Assembly (NCBI RefSeq): GCF_000142905.1
Contig: NW_013657652.1
Coordinates: 120,600-184,599 of the forward strand
Origin: Thecamonas trahens ATCC 50062
Lineage: Eukaryota; Apusozoa; Apusomonadida; Apusomonadidae
Direction of reading: 5' to 3'
Length of the DNA: 64,000 nucleotides
In this document: in pieces, positions 49,501 to 61,525 of the stretch
Layout of the letters: each line of letters opens with the position of its first letter
Numbering within the stretch: the first letter of the stretch is position 1
The notes under the pieces: generated by a model
Databases searched by the model: none
The model's input: the letters and a program-made list of their open reading frames with translations, nothing else
Told to the model about the DNA's origin: nothing
Program-made: the position numbers and the translations under genes

Positions 49501-51814
49501 CGAGGGCTCCGGCACCGAGCTGCAGAGCCAAGTCGCCGGTCTCACAGCTTCGCTTGAGGCCGCCAATGCGCTCGCCGCCACCCAGACCACCACCATCGAG
49601 TCGCTGCAAGGCGACCTAGCGACAGCCCGCAGCGACGCCGACGCTGCGGCTGCGGCTGCTGCTGCTGAGCTGGAAGCTCTCCGCGGCGCGTCTGGTGACC
49701 TCGGTGAGGAGCTCTCCAAGCTCAGCGCCCAGCTCGCAGCCTCGGAGGCCAACGTGGCGTCAATGACTGCCGAGCGCGACGCCGTCCGCGCCGAGTTTGA
49801 TGCCCACCTCGCCGAGTGCAGCGCCCAGCAGGCAGAGTCGGAAGCTGCCCTTGCTGCCCTTGCTGCCGAGCGCGACGCCGCCGCTTCCAAGACTGCTGAG
49901 CTTGAAGCCGCGCTCGCCGCAGCCACCGCCGCTGACTCAGACGCCGTCACCTCTCTGCAGCAAAAGGTGTCTCACCTTACCGAGCAAGCCGAGACGCTTG
50001 AAGTTGAGCTCAAGACCGAAGTTGTGGCCAAGACCACTGTCGAAGGCGAGCGCGACGACGCGCTCGCCAAGCTCGCTGAGCTCGAGGCTGCGCTCGCCGC
50101 CGAACGCGCCAAGCGCGAACAGCTGGAAGCATCGTCAGCTATGTCGGCCGACGAGCTTGCCGCCATGCAGGCCAAGCTGGATGCCGAGCGTGCTGCCGCT
50201 CAGGCCCGCCTCGCCTCGGTCCAGGACTACGCGCTCGAGGGCGCCGACGCTGCCCTCGTCGTCTACATCAACGGAGTGCTCAAGGACGATCCATCTGTTG
50301 CCCACCTCCTCCCGCTCGGCCTCCGCGCCCTGGAGGTCGCCACAGCCACCATCGACGGTGTTCTCCTCTGCAAGCTTCTCAATGCCGTCAAGCCGGGCGC
50401 TATTGACGAGCGTGTCATCAAGCTCCGCGTTGCCGACGAAGAAGACATGATCGAGAACAACCAGCTCTGCCTCGCCTCTGCCCAGGCCATCGGCGCCTCA
50501 GTCTTTTCCATCAAAGCCGGCGACATTCATCAGGGTAAGGTCCCGGTCATTCTCAAGCTCGCTCGTGAGATCGTCAAGGCCGGCCTCCTCTCCAGCATCT
50601 CGATCACCTCGCACCCTGAGCTCCTCGCGCTCAAGCCGCGGTCCATGGAGCTCAAGAAGTTTTCCCGCATCCCACCCGAGGAGCTTCTCCTCATGTGGGT
50701 CAACCACCACATGAGCGCCGGCGCCGGTGCGTCTTCGTCATCCGCTGCCGCCGCCTCGGGTGTGACCGGCCCCGAAGTTGCCAATTTTGCCGACGCCCTC
50801 GCCGACGGCCGCGCCATCGGCATCCTTGTCGCCAAGCTCTTTGCCGACAGGCTCGCTGCCTCATCATCGACCGAGGCCAAGGCGCTCGCCGCCGACCCTG
50901 TCAGTTTCCTAGACTCGGCCACGTCTGACGCCGCGCGCTGCACCGCTGTTGTCGCCGCCCTCGCCGCAGTCGCCCTGGTCCCGTTCGCCTCGGTCGAGAG
51001 CCTGACCTCGAGCGCCACATCAGCCAACCTGCTCACTCTCGCCATGCTCTTTACCCTCAACACCGGCCTTGAGGTCACCTCGGGCCAGGAGGAGGAGATG
51101 AAGAAAATCACCATCACCGACGTGGAGGGCACTCGCGAGGAGCGCATGTTCCGTCTCTGGATCATGTCGCTTGGCATTGAGAAGGAGGTGCGCGAGCTCG
51201 ACGAGGACTTTAAGGACGGCCTGGCCATGCTCCAGATCGAGGATGCCATCGAGCCGGGCATTGTCAAGTGGGCCAAGGTCAACACGACCAGGCTCAACGC
51301 TTTCAAGCTCGTCGAAAACTGCAACTACGGTGTGTCGCTGGCAAAATCGCTCAAGTGCGTTGTCGTCGGCATCGACGGTCAGGACTTTGCCCGCGGCAAT
51401 CGCAAGCTCACTCTTGCCATTCTCTGGCAGCTCATGCGGTTTAACGTCCTCAACATCATCCGCAACCTCAAGTTTGAGGGCCGCGAGGTCTCCGACGACG
51501 ACGTACTCGCTTGGGCTAACGACCGTGTCGCTGCTGCGGGCAAGGCTTCGTCCATCCGCTCGTTCAAGGACCGCACCCTCAGCACCTCGCACTTTCTCAT
51601 CGACCTTCTCTACGCCATCAAGCCGCGCGCTGTCGACTACAGCCTGGTCACGCCGGGCGAGTCAGATGAGGACGCCATGCTCAACGCCAAGTATGCCATT
51701 GGAGTCGCCCGCAAGCTCGGCGCCCAGGTCTTCCTCGTTTGGGAGGACATCTGTGAGGTTAACGAGCGCATGATCCTGACCTTTATCGGCAACCTCATGA
51801 GTCTTGCCGGCTAG
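46547..51814 (+). CDS. Giant fimbrin/plastin: eight EF-hand loops, long coiled coil, four CH domains
   Basis: A single exon encodes 1,755 residues. EF-hand loops start at residues 21, 57, 124, 160, 213 and 249 (for example [24 protein letters not shown]), followed by a degenerate and a near-canonical loop at about 316 and 355 ([24 protein letters not shown]). Residues about 395-1215 are continuous coiled coil. From about 1228 to the end there are four calponin-homology domains in fimbrin order ([73 protein letters not shown]). Ordinary fimbrins are ~620 residues with two EF hands directly before the CH core. The product should cross-link actin filaments under Ca2+ control, with a rod that would change the spacing; the latter is inference. 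Confidence 0.95.
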   Translation: MTEEYSETQLAEFRAAFEACDTDRNGVLLPGELGAALEAMGQALEPDALASLFDVLDEDRSGDLNFEEFVKGMGPVLIQLGVVSAPAGSSAGEAAGDAGGGDDDDAPFSPAEMAKLRAIFEACDADGSGDVDKDELRALLVQLGHELDDDSLDAMFTAMDTDGSGEIEFDEFLAGMGNLLLGKMSPTAAAAAAQIQYTPEQIAIIRDIFNEVDVDGSGEIDIHELEGILLTLGQVPDPAELEALMRNLDADGNGAVDFDEFLHGGMGQIILDAKAEQASATASLSAAMTPEMRALKLRAAREALPSATVAAIEAAFDSLGDGAALPVAELAAVFRELGEKPSRPQLRKHIKALDPAGTGTISIEDFLMFQARRLGLNRGASSASLLGRSAGDEEISTEDLSPEKAFERIQELTSSNTALKEKIANLASEFAMLREKGSQTEERRQKAVDDFNALNASYLELRKELRTIEVLNKEKRELLTELENKQAAISELTTSLETSSKDVEKLREQHRKNLKTIAEYQDELSEAQNALLVKDSALTERADQEEQIKFLKKRIMAMGAENAELQERLSTIDQQQSAIDELKKTLKETSEEYLNFKTAHQNVVLDAASAAAAAASSAAGSDAASLRGELEDLGESVVDVRAERIAKLEADINALNGELADRDTALTLARTTIASLEDKVEAAKVVSVELATLKVAHEEALSSITSLNADLDARSASLSATNAKLVALQKDTARQAALDKETIAGLEAQLERLKATSASLGDSLSDQVTQLKDQLAAAHAETEATREDMRSLTADLKQAESALAASTARIEKAKAAYNELKAELEAERAAFETERDSAAGVVDEANARLAKSKAKYTTAKETITQLLADQEALSRERDVLAGGLEKKAAKLKAFKEELVSISGRLEESEALVAALSEKLAADKEKRKTQVAALSTELETANATVATKQARIEELEALLAASKAVKTERDDLAARLEAATAQLGALEGSGTELQSQVAGLTASLEAANALAATQTTTIESLQGDLATARSDADAAAAAAAAELEALRGASGDLGEELSKLSAQLAASEANVASMTAERDAVRAEFDAHLAECSAQQAESEAALAALAAERDAAASKTAELEAALAAATAADSDAVTSLQQKVSHLTEQAETLEVELKTEVVAKTTVEGERDDALAKLAELEAALAAERAKREQLEASSAMSADELAAMQAKLDAERAAAQARLASVQDYALEGADAALVVYINGVLKDDPSVAHLLPLGLRALEVATATIDGVLLCKLLNAVKPGAIDERVIKLRVADEEDMIENNQLCLASAQAIGASVFSIKAGDIHQGKVPVILKLAREIVKAGLLSSISITSHPELLALKPRSMELKKFSRIPPEELLLMWVNHHMSAGAGASSSSAAAASGVTGPEVANFADALADGRAIGILVAKLFADRLAASSSTEAKALAADPVSFLDSATSDAARCTAVVAALAAVALVPFASVESLTSSATSANLLTLAMLFTLNTGLEVTSGQEEEMKKITITDVEGTREERMFRLWIMSLGIEKEVRELDEDFKDGLAMLQIEDAIEPGIVKWAKVNTTRLNAFKLVENCNYGVSLAKSLKCVVVGIDGQDFARGNRKLTLAILWQLMRFNVLNIIRNLKFEGREVSDDDVLAWANDRVAAAGKASSIRSFKDRTLSTSHFLIDLLYAIKPRAVDYSLVTPGESDEDAMLNAKYAIGVARKLGAQVFLVWEDICEVNERMILTFIGNLMSLAG

Positions 51815-51821
51815 CCGCGCT

Positions 51822-52446
51822 TTACTTTTGCATCTTGCGTCGGACGCTTGCAGCACGCGCCTTCTTGCTCTTGCTTGTCGGCCCTGCCCGCCGCCGCTGC
51901 TGCGACGATGCCACCAGCGACGAACGTCGACCCTCCACCATTCGCTTCAACTCGTTTCCAGACTGGTGGTACAGTGACTTGGTCTCCTTGATGTGCTCTG
52001 TTGCCGAGAACCGTCGATCCGACGCTCCGCTCAGCTTAAAGTCCATAAGCGGCGACTTGCGCCCGCTTGAGCCCACTGACGAGACCGAGCCGCGGCCCTC
52101 CGTGAGTGACGCCCCAGACATGGTGGCAGGTGCAATCCGCGTCAGCGAGTCGGTCGGCTTGGTCACAGGTTGCATGTGTGCGTCGAGTAGGTCCGTTGAA
52201 TTCATCCGGGACATCGAGGCCGACTCGGCAAACTCAGATGCTGTCGCGTTGTGGACAAGGAGCCCGATCGTGGCCTCACTGGGAGCCGGAGATGTGCCTG
52301 CCGGAGAGCCGGAACCGGAACCGGTGCCCGAGCTCGAGCCGGAACCAGAGCTAGAGCCAGAGCCAGATCCGGTGCTGGAGCCAGAGCCAGAGCCAGATCC
52401 GGAACCGGAACCCGGACCTGAACCCGAGCCAGAGCCGGAACCCGAG

Positions 52447-52483
<37 letters not shown>

Positions 52484-55400
52484 CTGGACCCGAACCAGAG
52501 CCAGAGCCAGAGCTGGAACCGCTTCCGCTTCCAGACCCCACTCCGGGTCCCTCCCCGGGCGAGGCTAGGACAGCAAGAGCTGCCGCCATGTCAGCACTGA
52601 CCTTTGCATCTTCAGAGTCACTATCATCGCCGTCGTCATCACCAGATATCGACGAGAGAACCGAGGAGGCATCCGCATCGGCGTCAGCAACAGCCCCAGC
52701 GGCTCCAGCGGCTCCAGTAGCTCCCTCTGTGGCTCCGCCGGTCTTGTCAGCACCACCCAAACCGTTGGAGGCTGCGGCACCTTCGGGGCGAGCCTCTGCC
52801 GGCTCTTCTGAGCTCGAGCAAGGTGACAACGGCTGGGGCGAGCCCCCTTCGCTGCCTGTCGGGAGCAGACCACCATTCTTGTACTCGGAGGTCTTTCGGG
52901 TCATGCTCGGCGACGACGAGGCCGAGACGGCGACGGCGCCAGGAAGGAGCAGCGGTGGGCGGTTGACCTCAATCACAGTCTCGAGGTCGGTGGCTGTATC
53001 AGAGCCGGAATGGTACTTGTCGGGGCTTGGGCTGAGACACGAGGTGTTGACAAGTTCGTCGCCGAGAGAGAGGCTCTTGTTGCCCAGCAGTGGCGATTGT
53101 CCATGAGTGTCCGAAGACAGCGAATGGTTGCGGGTCCGGATGTGTGACGAGGCGTAGGCAGTGACGTCGACGTCTTCCTCGATGCGGAACGACGACGAGA
53201 ACCGTGCGAGCTGATGGGCGGCAAACGAGATGTTGCGGCGCATTTCACGCGGCGAGTCGTCGTCGGTATGCAGTGAGTTCATGACCCGAGTCGCGTGCCC
53301 CTCGTATCCGAGGTAGACCTGTGCCACAATGTCAAACGCAGTACGCAGCTGGCGCCGCTCGCCCTCGGGCAGCAGGCCCCACGTCTCCTGGTCCTGCACA
53401 ATAAACTTGGTCAGCTCGGGCTTGACCATCTCGCGAGCAAGGAGGATCATGTCCGCGCGCACAGCCTTGTCCTTCATGTTCTCCTTCTCCACTATCGTCT
53501 TGGATGACGACCGCCGGATGGCCATGTACACCACAAAAAGAGAACTCCAGCAGCCGCCAAAAACGCTGAGCCGATGAGGATCGAGAGCGCAATGTCCAGC
53601 CCGTGGTGGAGATCCGGGTGTGTGTCTAGGTACGAGACCCGATTCGAGCCGATGTCCTTGATCATGAGCATGGCGATAGCTAGGACGAGGATACACACGC
53701 TCAGCAAGTATGTCTCGAGATGGTTACACACATCGATAAAGTACGGCTGGGTGAGGAGATGTGCCACCAACGAGATGAGCATGAGGAGCATGGCCGTGAG
53801 GACTTGCTGGACGGGATCGCGGATCATGGTGAGGATGACAATCGTGACAATAAACTTACGCGCGATCGCGTTGAGCGACCAGTAGTAGACCCGTGGCTGG
53901 AAGCGGACAAACAAGTGTGCGTGTCGCTTCATAAACTTCGGCGCGCGATACTGTTTTGGCGCCACCCAGATGACGTAGAGGAAAAACGCCGGAATGAAGA
54001 CCGTGTACACCGCCATGGCGCAGATGGCAACCGGCAGGTGCTCCGCCCACTCGCGCGTGTAGCACGTGATGGCAGGGTAGGCCTTGAGCGTCGCAGTCCC
54101 GTCGGGCTGTGCGTAGCACTGGAAGAGGAGAAAGGCAACCTGTGACATGTAGATGTACAGCACGTCCGAGATGACCAGCAGCGAGTTGATGATCTTGTCC
54201 AACGAGACTTGTGTGGGGTACATACACCAGGTCCGCAAACCGGTTCCCAGACAGGCTGGCGGCACGATCGCACGCCCAGAACCGCTCCGCCGCTGCAGAA
54301 CACGGATAACCAGCGCCGTTCCGCCATAAAGCAAGGCGAAGAACAGCGGGCAGAGAAGCGGCATGGCCACCAACGTCATGTACCGTTCCAGGAAGCTCAC
54401 CTCCCCAAACATGCATTCGGGGGCGACAAAAACCGATAGATCAAGAGCCACGATGCCCACAAACGACATAAGCCTGCTCGCCGAGCCCCACGAGACGTTA
54501 AAGCCGTCAAAAACGGCCAGCACCTGGAGGAACGTTAGCAAGAGCCCCAGCGAGGTCGAGATCGAGAGCGCTGTTCGGAGACCAGCCAGCGCCGGTCGGT
54601 TCGAGATCTTAAAGACTAGAAACGAGAGGAGAAAGCAGACCGCAATCGTGAGCGGGAGCGAGATGTTGGCCAGCGCTGTGCACCGTGTGCACTGTGGCGC
54701 TCCCTTGAGGACCGAGCCAGAGTTGTAAAAGCCGGAAATGCACGCCGAGCAGATGGCACCCTGGTACCCAAAGCCGCATGTACCGGGCTCGCCGCCGGGG
54801 CATGCGTCCTTCGACCGGCATAGGAAGAAGGTGTACGGATCGTCTGGGTGCGACCAATAGGCAGCGTCTGCGCGCGGAACAGCAAGACCCCCGGCACATA
54901 CGCCGCCGGGTGGGCAAGCGTGACATGCGGTACCGGGCCCGTCGAGCGTGTAGTATCCAGGGCGGCAGAGGCACTGGGTCACATTTCCTGTCCCCGAGTC
55001 GATCGTTATCGTGTTGGCTGGGCAATCCTTGCACTCTAACTGCCCCTCCTCCTCCACGTACTTGTTGAGCGGACAGAGCGAGCAAATCGGCTCGCCAGGT
55101 AGAGGTGCAACGCTGCCGGGCGAGCACAGAAAGCACTGCGACCGGTCTGTCGACGACGTCGTGCCGGCGGGGCAGATGAGGCACGAGCCCATGCCGGCAG
55201 TGGGTGCATACGAGCCGGCGTTGCAGCTGCTGCAAGACGTGGACGCGTTGCGCGACGTTGTGCCCGGATCGCACGCGCCGCAGAGCCCGGTCGAGATCTG
55301 ACTCTGAACAGTGCCGGCCACGCAATGGACGCAGCGCCCTCCGCGCGCCTCGTATCGTGGTGGGCACGGGATGGTAATGGTGATGACACCTGGAGCGAGC

Positions 55401-58400
55401 GACCACTCTAGGTTGTCGAACGCCGAGAAGCGGAATGAGTCGACGGCCTCGCCGGCGGGAAAGTCGGCGAGGCTTGCCCCATGCGGCCGGTACTCGATCT
55501 CTACGCCGCCCGAGACTAGTGCCGACGGAATCAGCGTAGCCGGTGTGATCAACACGTCATCAACGTACAGGTCGCCGAGGCGGGAAAGTCATCGATGCGG
55601 AACTCAAACTGTGACTGGTGCTCGTCAGCGGCCGACACAACAATGGTGTCGGGCTTGGCGGCTGTGATCGTGTTGTCGGCCAAGCCGAAGAACAGCGGCC
55701 CAATGTTGGCCATCCTCGAGATGGGGTCTGGAGGGTCGTTGGTGTTGTCCACCGAAATGTCGGCCCGGTACGCGCCGCCACCCGAGGAGTCGAGTGCGTA
55801 GCCGTTGGTAAGCAGCGGCAGCTGTGCATACTCGAGCGCAATAGGGGGCGGAAGCGAGGCGAAAAACGGCGACGTGTAAACACCAAAGCCGTGTGGCTCG
55901 GGAAGAATGGCGTTCGGGGCATCAATGAGCGCAGCAGAGACCAAAATTCCATCAAGGACCACACTGGAGAGCAAGTGCGGGAGCGTGTACAGGTGGACAG
56001 TCAACTCTTCGCGAAAGTATCGCGAGCTCGGGAGCATGGCGAGTGGAATGTGGACTTCCGTGCCGCTGATGGTCGTCGGGCCGATGCCTGCCAGTGTCGA
56101 AGCCAGAACGATGCGTTCAGAGGTGACCGACTCGCTTGTGACAACAACATGGAACGGGGTTTCCGGCGGGCACGTAATTGCCAGCGAGACGTTGGCGGCA
56201 TAGGTCGGTGCGTTGAGGGCGCCATTAAAGCCGATCCACGCGCCAGACTCTAGAACGACGCGAAGAGCGAGGCCGGCAAACGGACCCAGGTCTGGAGAGC
56301 AGGTAATGTCCGATGACGCCGCACACGCAGCCTGTAGCTCAGCCATGGTGGCCGAGCTGCCTGCACCGGGATCGAGGACGCTGGCCAGAAAGGCCGAGGC
56401 GATGGTTGTGTTGGCGCGAAAGGCGAGTGTTGCTGCGGTTGACGGTAGTAAAACAGCGCCCGGAGCCACAAACCGGTCCCAGGAGCCCAGCCGATTCTCC
56501 CGCGTCGCCACCAGCATCGGCTGCGCGTGGCTGGTCGTGCCGGCCACCGGCTCCGAGACTAACATGATGGGCCGGAAGACCGCAGAGCCGAACGAAGCCT
56601 GAAGCGGCCAGGTCGTGTCAAAGTAGGAGCCAATGAGCGCACTCGCTTGCTCAATCATGACGTACGAGGCGTTGAGGGCAACAAAGCCGGGCACCAACAG
56701 CGGGGCCAGCGGCGCGTCGCCAGCGGCACGCACAAGCGACAGTGGCTTGGTTGTCGAGGCAGTGACAACACTAACCGCTCCACTAGATCCAGGCGGCAGA
56801 GGTGACGCGATCAGATCCAGATCGTCAAAGTGGAGCGTGGCAGAGGGAAGAGAGGGATGCGAGCCACGAAGGCGGGTGCCAGCACGAGCGGCGATGTCGT
56901 CGACGGTCCGGTCGGCAGGCCAGAGACGCACGGCATCGAGCTCAATGTCAAGTGCGTCTCCTCCAGAAAAGGCGCGGCCGAGGGCAACGCCGTCGACCCG
57001 ACGCTCGTCACTTGCAAACGTGGCCGTCTGCGGCGCCGCGGCGAGGACTTGGTTACTCCACACTACCCGCACATGGGTGCCCGAAAGCAGCGTGAGGGCA
57101 ACATGGACCGGAACGTTGCGAACAGCGGGTGCAAAGCCTGGCAGCGACTGCACCACTGTCGCATCGGCGTCCGGATCGTGTAGCCGCAGCGAAGGCACCC
57201 ACGTGTTACCCCCGGAGCAGGTGAGGACAAGATCCACGCGCGGATCGCCAGCACCGGTAGCGTTGAGCGAGATAAGCGTGCCAGTAGCACATGCGGCATC
57301 AGCGGGAAAGTGGATCCAGGTCTCGACACAAAGCGACGGAGCGCCGGTGGCGAAGAGGCCCGGAAGGAGATGGCTGGTGAGCGAGTCGAGCGTGCGCATG
57401 CTGTTGAGCCGGAGTGCAGCGGTACTGTCCGGTGCAAAGGCAGGAGGCGGGACAATGACCGATGCTGCGAATGAGAGGGCAAGCGTGCCGCGCGGCAGCA
57501 GGGCGTTGACAGCAAAGCGAGCGAGCGGAAGCGCAGAGGCCTGCGACGGAACTGCCACAACAGTGTGGAGCAGCGCGAGCCTGTTGTCAAGGCGGGTTGC
57601 GGCAGCGAGCGGCGTCAGCACCGACGGCGAAGTCCAGGCGTAGAAGCCGCCGGCAAACCCGATCGGGAGCGGGAGCTCTAGCAGCGGGAGGCCGACAGTT
57701 GGCGCTAGCTCGGCGGCGGTGAGGACGACAGCTGTGAGGGGGATAAGTCGCGGCGAGTCCGGATCAGGCGCCGAGGCCTCGGACATGGCGTCGACGAGGA
57801 TGGCAAGCGGCGGTGGTGCCGACGGTGAGGCGGGCATCTGCTCGGTGCTGACAAGCGTCCACGAGTGGGCCGTGGCGTCAAGCTCAACAAACGGACAACT
57901 AGTGGCGTTGGCCGGCGGGCATGACGCTGAGCTGGGGTACGGCACAAGGATGCAGCTTGTGTCAGCCGGAAGTGCACCTGCCGAGACGAGATCGGTGGCA
58001 TTGACGCACGCAGCATTGCCGAGTGAGCACCGCGACGCCAGAAAGGCCGGTGAGGCGTCAAAGAGCAGGATGGAGGTTGCCAGCGAGCCGGTGTCGAGCT
58101 CGATGCCAAACGGCAAGGAGTCAGCGTCTAGAGTGGTCGATGTGAGGTTGGTGCAGACACCAGGAGTGTGGACGTCGAGTGGAAGCGGCGTGAGGCCGGG
58201 AAGGGTGATCGAGGCAAGGCGTGACGGGCCAGCAACCCAGGCCGCGACAACAAGCTCTTCACCAGCAGAGGCAGTGAGGCTGACCGGGAGTGATCCTACC
58301 GAGTTGGTGGTGTCGGGAACGAGGACGTTGGCCTGGCCGGTAGGCGCGGCGGAGCCGAGCTCGGCGGTGGCCAACGGGCGGACGGAAAAGTAGGGCGAGA

Positions 58401-59157
58401 GCGACGGGGCCCGTGAAAATACTCCAGACGAAGGAAGGGAGACTTTTGGCCCGCAAGCAGCAGCGAGGCCAAGATTGCTGAAGGCGTCAGGGTGGTCAAA
58501 GCAAAGGACCGGGGCGTCGGCCAGGCGGACATTGTCGACAGCAGCGTGGGCACCAGCGCCGCCGAGTGTGATGACAAGCTCGCTGAGCGTAGTGCGGCTG
58601 GCTGGATCACTAGCAACAGCGAGTACGGTTGAGCTGGAGCCGACAGTGACGGTGAGGAGAGCAGAGGACGGCTGCCAGACCAAGCTCACGGAGGACCAGA
58701 CGAGACGGTCGAGGACGAGACCGGATGGAGAATGCGGGCCAAGAGCAGCCGAGACGGAGAGACCCAGTGGTGCTGCGGCTGCGGCGGCTTGTGCAGCTTC
58801 GCGTGGCATGTAGGCAGACACATCGGGCGGAGCCAGGTAGGCGGCGAGGAGCGGGTCCGGAGACGAAACCGATGCGGCGACGGCGACGAGCGGCGCGGCG
58901 GCGAGCGGCGCGTCTGGGGGAGCGAGCGGGTAGACGTCAAACGAGAGGCTCCAAGGTGTTGATGACGGCAAGTTCGTGGGTAGCGGTTTGAGGGTGAAGC
59001 TCGCGCGAGCCTGGTCCGAAGCCTCGGGAGCCGGGGTGAGGACCAGAGCCGAGCCAGCACCGTACAGTTCCAGAGCTGCGGCTGTGAGCGAAGAGACCAG
59101 GAGTATGATGACAAGGACAAGGGCGTGTGAGGTGGAGCATGCCACCTGTGTGCCCAT
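51822..59157 (-). CDS. Very large cysteine-rich multi-TM receptor (LamG-like / GCC2-GCC3 / polytopic), with two apparent frameshifts
   Basis: Three ORFs (59157-55549, 55555-53492, 53696-51822) read as one ~2,445-residue protein if one base is missing at about 55573-55576 (giving [16 protein letters not shown]) and one in the A5 run 53535-53539 (giving [12 protein letters not shown]). Order: signal peptide ([20 protein letters not shown]); a ~1,000-residue ectodomain with beta-sandwich modules, including a LamG/concanavalin-like one near 57450-56850 ([29 protein letters not shown]); tandem GCC2/GCC3 ephrin-receptor-like cysteine repeats ([47 protein letters not shown]); 9-10 TM helices (about 54650-53540); and a ~600-residue cytosolic tail with a long Gly-Ser array and a basic end. 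The architecture resembles the ephrin-receptor-like GCC proteins of protists. It is probably a cell-surface sensor; the ligand is unknown. Confidence 0.82.
52305..52530. repeat. Coding microsatellite/minisatellite encoding a Gly-Ser array
   Basis: Repeats of CCAGAGCCAGAG/CCGGAACCGGAA-type 6-12-base units on the plus strand encode GSGSGSGS on the minus strand, in the cytosolic tail of the large receptor. Length is likely polymorphic. Confidence 0.9.
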
Positions 59158-59409
59158 AGTAGGGGGTTGTAAACGTGGTCTGGGAGTGGGGTGGGGGTGG
59201 GGTGGAGGCAAGTGGAAGGCACACCGTGTCTCGAGTCGGGCTGCGGTGGGAGGGGAGGGGGGAAGGGGCGGTGGCGTGGGGCCCAGGGAGTGGGCATGTT
59301 GCAAAGGATTGCCAGGAACGCGTGAATTGGTCTCATCAATTTGTTGGAGACGGCGGCGATCACACAGAGAACAGTGAATATTGGATGCTGTCCAATACTT
59401 TTACGGCTG

Positions 59410-60733
59410 TCAGCCAAGCGGCGCAGAGAGGAGCTCGTTAGAGTATGACATGCGGGAGGCCCACTCGGCTGAGGAGGACCGGAGAAGGGCGTTATGCCGG
59501 CAGAGCTCATCGTTGAAAGAGGCATCGCGGAGAGCATACCAGCCTGGACGGGGTCCGCGCAAGTTCTCCAGCTCTTGGATGCGCTTACGCTTGACGATCT
59601 CGCGTTCGCGGCGACGGAGCTGTTCGAGGAAGATGTCGTAGGCCTCGAGCTGTAGCTCGCCAGGATGCATAGGGCGGGCGAGGCGCTCGCGGCGGCGCTC
59701 AAAGTGTTCGATGCTGCCGTGATCGGTCTCGACCTCATCACGCCAGAGAATGGAGCGGAGGCCGAGCTCGGCGGCTGCGTCGTCGTCGTCGGCGGCGGCG
59801 TGGCCCATCGCACGGGCCTCGGTGCGGGAGAAAACTCTGGCGCCGACAATGGCGTCCGACTCAGTGGTGGCGTCCGGAGCGCTGCTGACAGCATCGCCAG
59901 CCATGATCTCGGCCTCGATGGCGGCGAGTCGGGCATGCGGATTGCGGGCGTCGCGGATCTTGGGTAGTGGTCCCAGACCGACGAGGCGCGGCCAGCATCG
60001 GGCTCCCGTGCACCGTGCAGAATGGCATTGTATGCCTCCTGGGACAGGTGGCCCTCCAGCTGCGCCTTGAACGCCGCAGTGAGCCGCGGCGAGGCCTCGG
60101 GTGGCCCTGCAGCTGCGAGCGCATCTGGGTCGTCAAACGGCTGTGGATGGGCAGGATAGAGCAGTGACTCGCGACGGCGAGCAGTCGAGGTGCACCAGTG
60201 GCTCCCAGTCTCACGCGGCGGGATCGTGGCCTCCTGCTCGCCATCCCGCGCGTCTGCTGCATGAGCTGCATCGGCGTCGTCGATGTCGGCGGCGTCCGCC
60301 CCGGCCTCTGCAGCCAGAACCTGCGCAATCGAGTCACGTAGCTCGCAACGCGCCTTCAGCGGCATGTCGGGGTTCGCCTCCAGCACTTCGTCGAGCACGG
60401 CATCGAGCCTCTCCTGCAGCGCCGCCGCAGCAGCAGCCCGGGCAGCCGCCACAGCAGCCGCATCGGCCGCCAGCGCCTCGGGCGAGTACTTGTACTGCGG
60501 CGGAAGGACCGGAGCGCTCGCCCGCGGGGGGTAGCATGTGACCTTGGGCGAGGACGGCGATGGCGGGCAGCCACCCCCGGCGGCGAGGCGTGCGGGTACG
60601 GCGGCGAGGCGTCCCACTCGCGAGCGGGCTTGCCGGTCGTCAACGGATGCATGCTGTCGCGGGCGGCCCGCCGACGCTCGCGTGCGTACGCCGACGACAC
60701 CCGCGCAGCACGTGCCTTGCGCAAGCCGTCCAT
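59410..60733 (-). CDS. Conserved-looking helical protein of unknown function (two apparent frameshifts)
   Basis: Three frames read as one ~441-residue protein. It starts MDGLRKARAARVSSAYARER at 60733, shifts at the C5 run 60574-60578 (giving HASPPGGGCPPSPSSPKV), continues through QYKYSPEALA and an Ala-rich helix, shifts again at GGCC 59990-59993 (giving EPDAGPRLVGLGPLPKIRDA), and ends MSYSNELLSAPLG. The C-terminal third is the best-behaved part: SIEHFERRRERLARPMHPGE and YDIFLEQLRRREREIVKRKR, a charged helix like those of many ciliary or cytoskeletal proteins. An intron instead of either shift cannot be excluded. No family is named with confidence. Confidence 0.6.
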
Positions 60734-61093
60734 TGTATGAATACGTGTGCTTTGTTGCGAGGCAGAAGAGGAGAGACGGGGAGGGGGAGAGGAGGGGAGG
60801 GAGAGGTGGGGGGAGGGAGGGAGGGAGGGGTTGTTTGGCAGTGAGCAGTAGCCGTTAATGGACAGCTCCCGCAATCTCGGCGTTGGTTGCCCGCATTTTG
60901 CATTGAGTTTGGTCGGAGGGGGGGGGCGGAAGGGGGGGGGAGGGGAAGGGGCGCGTCGGGGGGACAAGGAGGGAGCAGTTGCTGGCAAGGGCAGGGTGAC
61001 ACTGGCACACTTGGCTACACCTCACTTTCTGTAGTCCTCACACACAAGCACATAGTCGTACATACGGAAGGGACAAAGGGCTGGCGTGGGACG
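60734..61093. other. Divergent intergenic region, G/A-rich on plus strand
   Basis: About 360 bases. GGGAGGGAGGG runs (60770-60835) and further G runs (60919-60965) make a CT/C-rich strand in the direction of the minus-strand gene and a G-rich one for the plus-strand twin CX9C gene. A short AT-richer island at 60836-60910 separates them. No gene is seen. Confidence 0.55.
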
Positions 61094-61516
61094 ATGGCGA
61101 GCGTACCGCAGACAGAGGCGGCGAGCACGACAGCGGCGGCGACAGAGACTAGGGCTGGGGCCGACGGTGGGGTCGATGGAGGGGACGATGGAGGGGTGTT
61201 TGGACGGATCGCGCAGTGGCTGGAGGGCTACAAGACAACGAGGGACGAGCGGCGGGCGCGGTATGAGGCGGCCAAGACCAAGACGCCCGAGGAGAATGCC
61301 GCGGACAAGGCCGAGGCGCTGCGCAAGTGCCACGAGCCGCACGAGGCCCTGCTACGGTGCTACAAGGACTCGCTTATTCCGGTCTGTCTCTCCGAGTACA
61401 AGGAGTTTTGGGCGTGTTTCCGTCGCGAGCGTGGCTTTGCGCGAATCTCCATCTCGGCGCCGGCATCTGCGGGTGGCAGCAAGGGGGATGTGGACGGCAA
61501 GGCCGAGTCGAGCTAG
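61094..61516 (+). CDS. Twin CX9C (CHCH) protein, probably mitochondrial intermembrane space
   Basis: 140 residues from MASVPQTEAASTTAAATETR. After a disordered acidic N-terminus and a charged helix (IAQWLEGYKTTRDERRARYE), it carries two CX9C motifs, CHEPHEALLRC and CLSEYKEFWAC, separated by a YKDSLIPV turn: the helix-turn-helix fold oxidised by Mia40/Erv1. Family members assemble or stabilise respiratory complexes. Which member this is cannot be told. It is convergent with the ESCRT gene, with only 9 bases between stops. Confidence 0.85.
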   Translation: MASVPQTEAASTTAAATETRAGADGGVDGGDDGGVFGRIAQWLEGYKTTRDERRARYEAAKTKTPEENAADKAEALRKCHEPHEALLRCYKDSLIPVCLSEYKEFWACFRRERGFARISISAPASAGGSKGDVDGKAESS

Positions 61517-61525
61517 TAGAGGCGG

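Noticed and set aside
58686-60617. 643-residue minus-strand ORF as one gene
   Set aside because: Only its first ~200 residues belong to the 60733-59410 gene; the remainder overlaps the 5' end of the large receptor in a different frame and is Pro/Ser/His-rich shadow.
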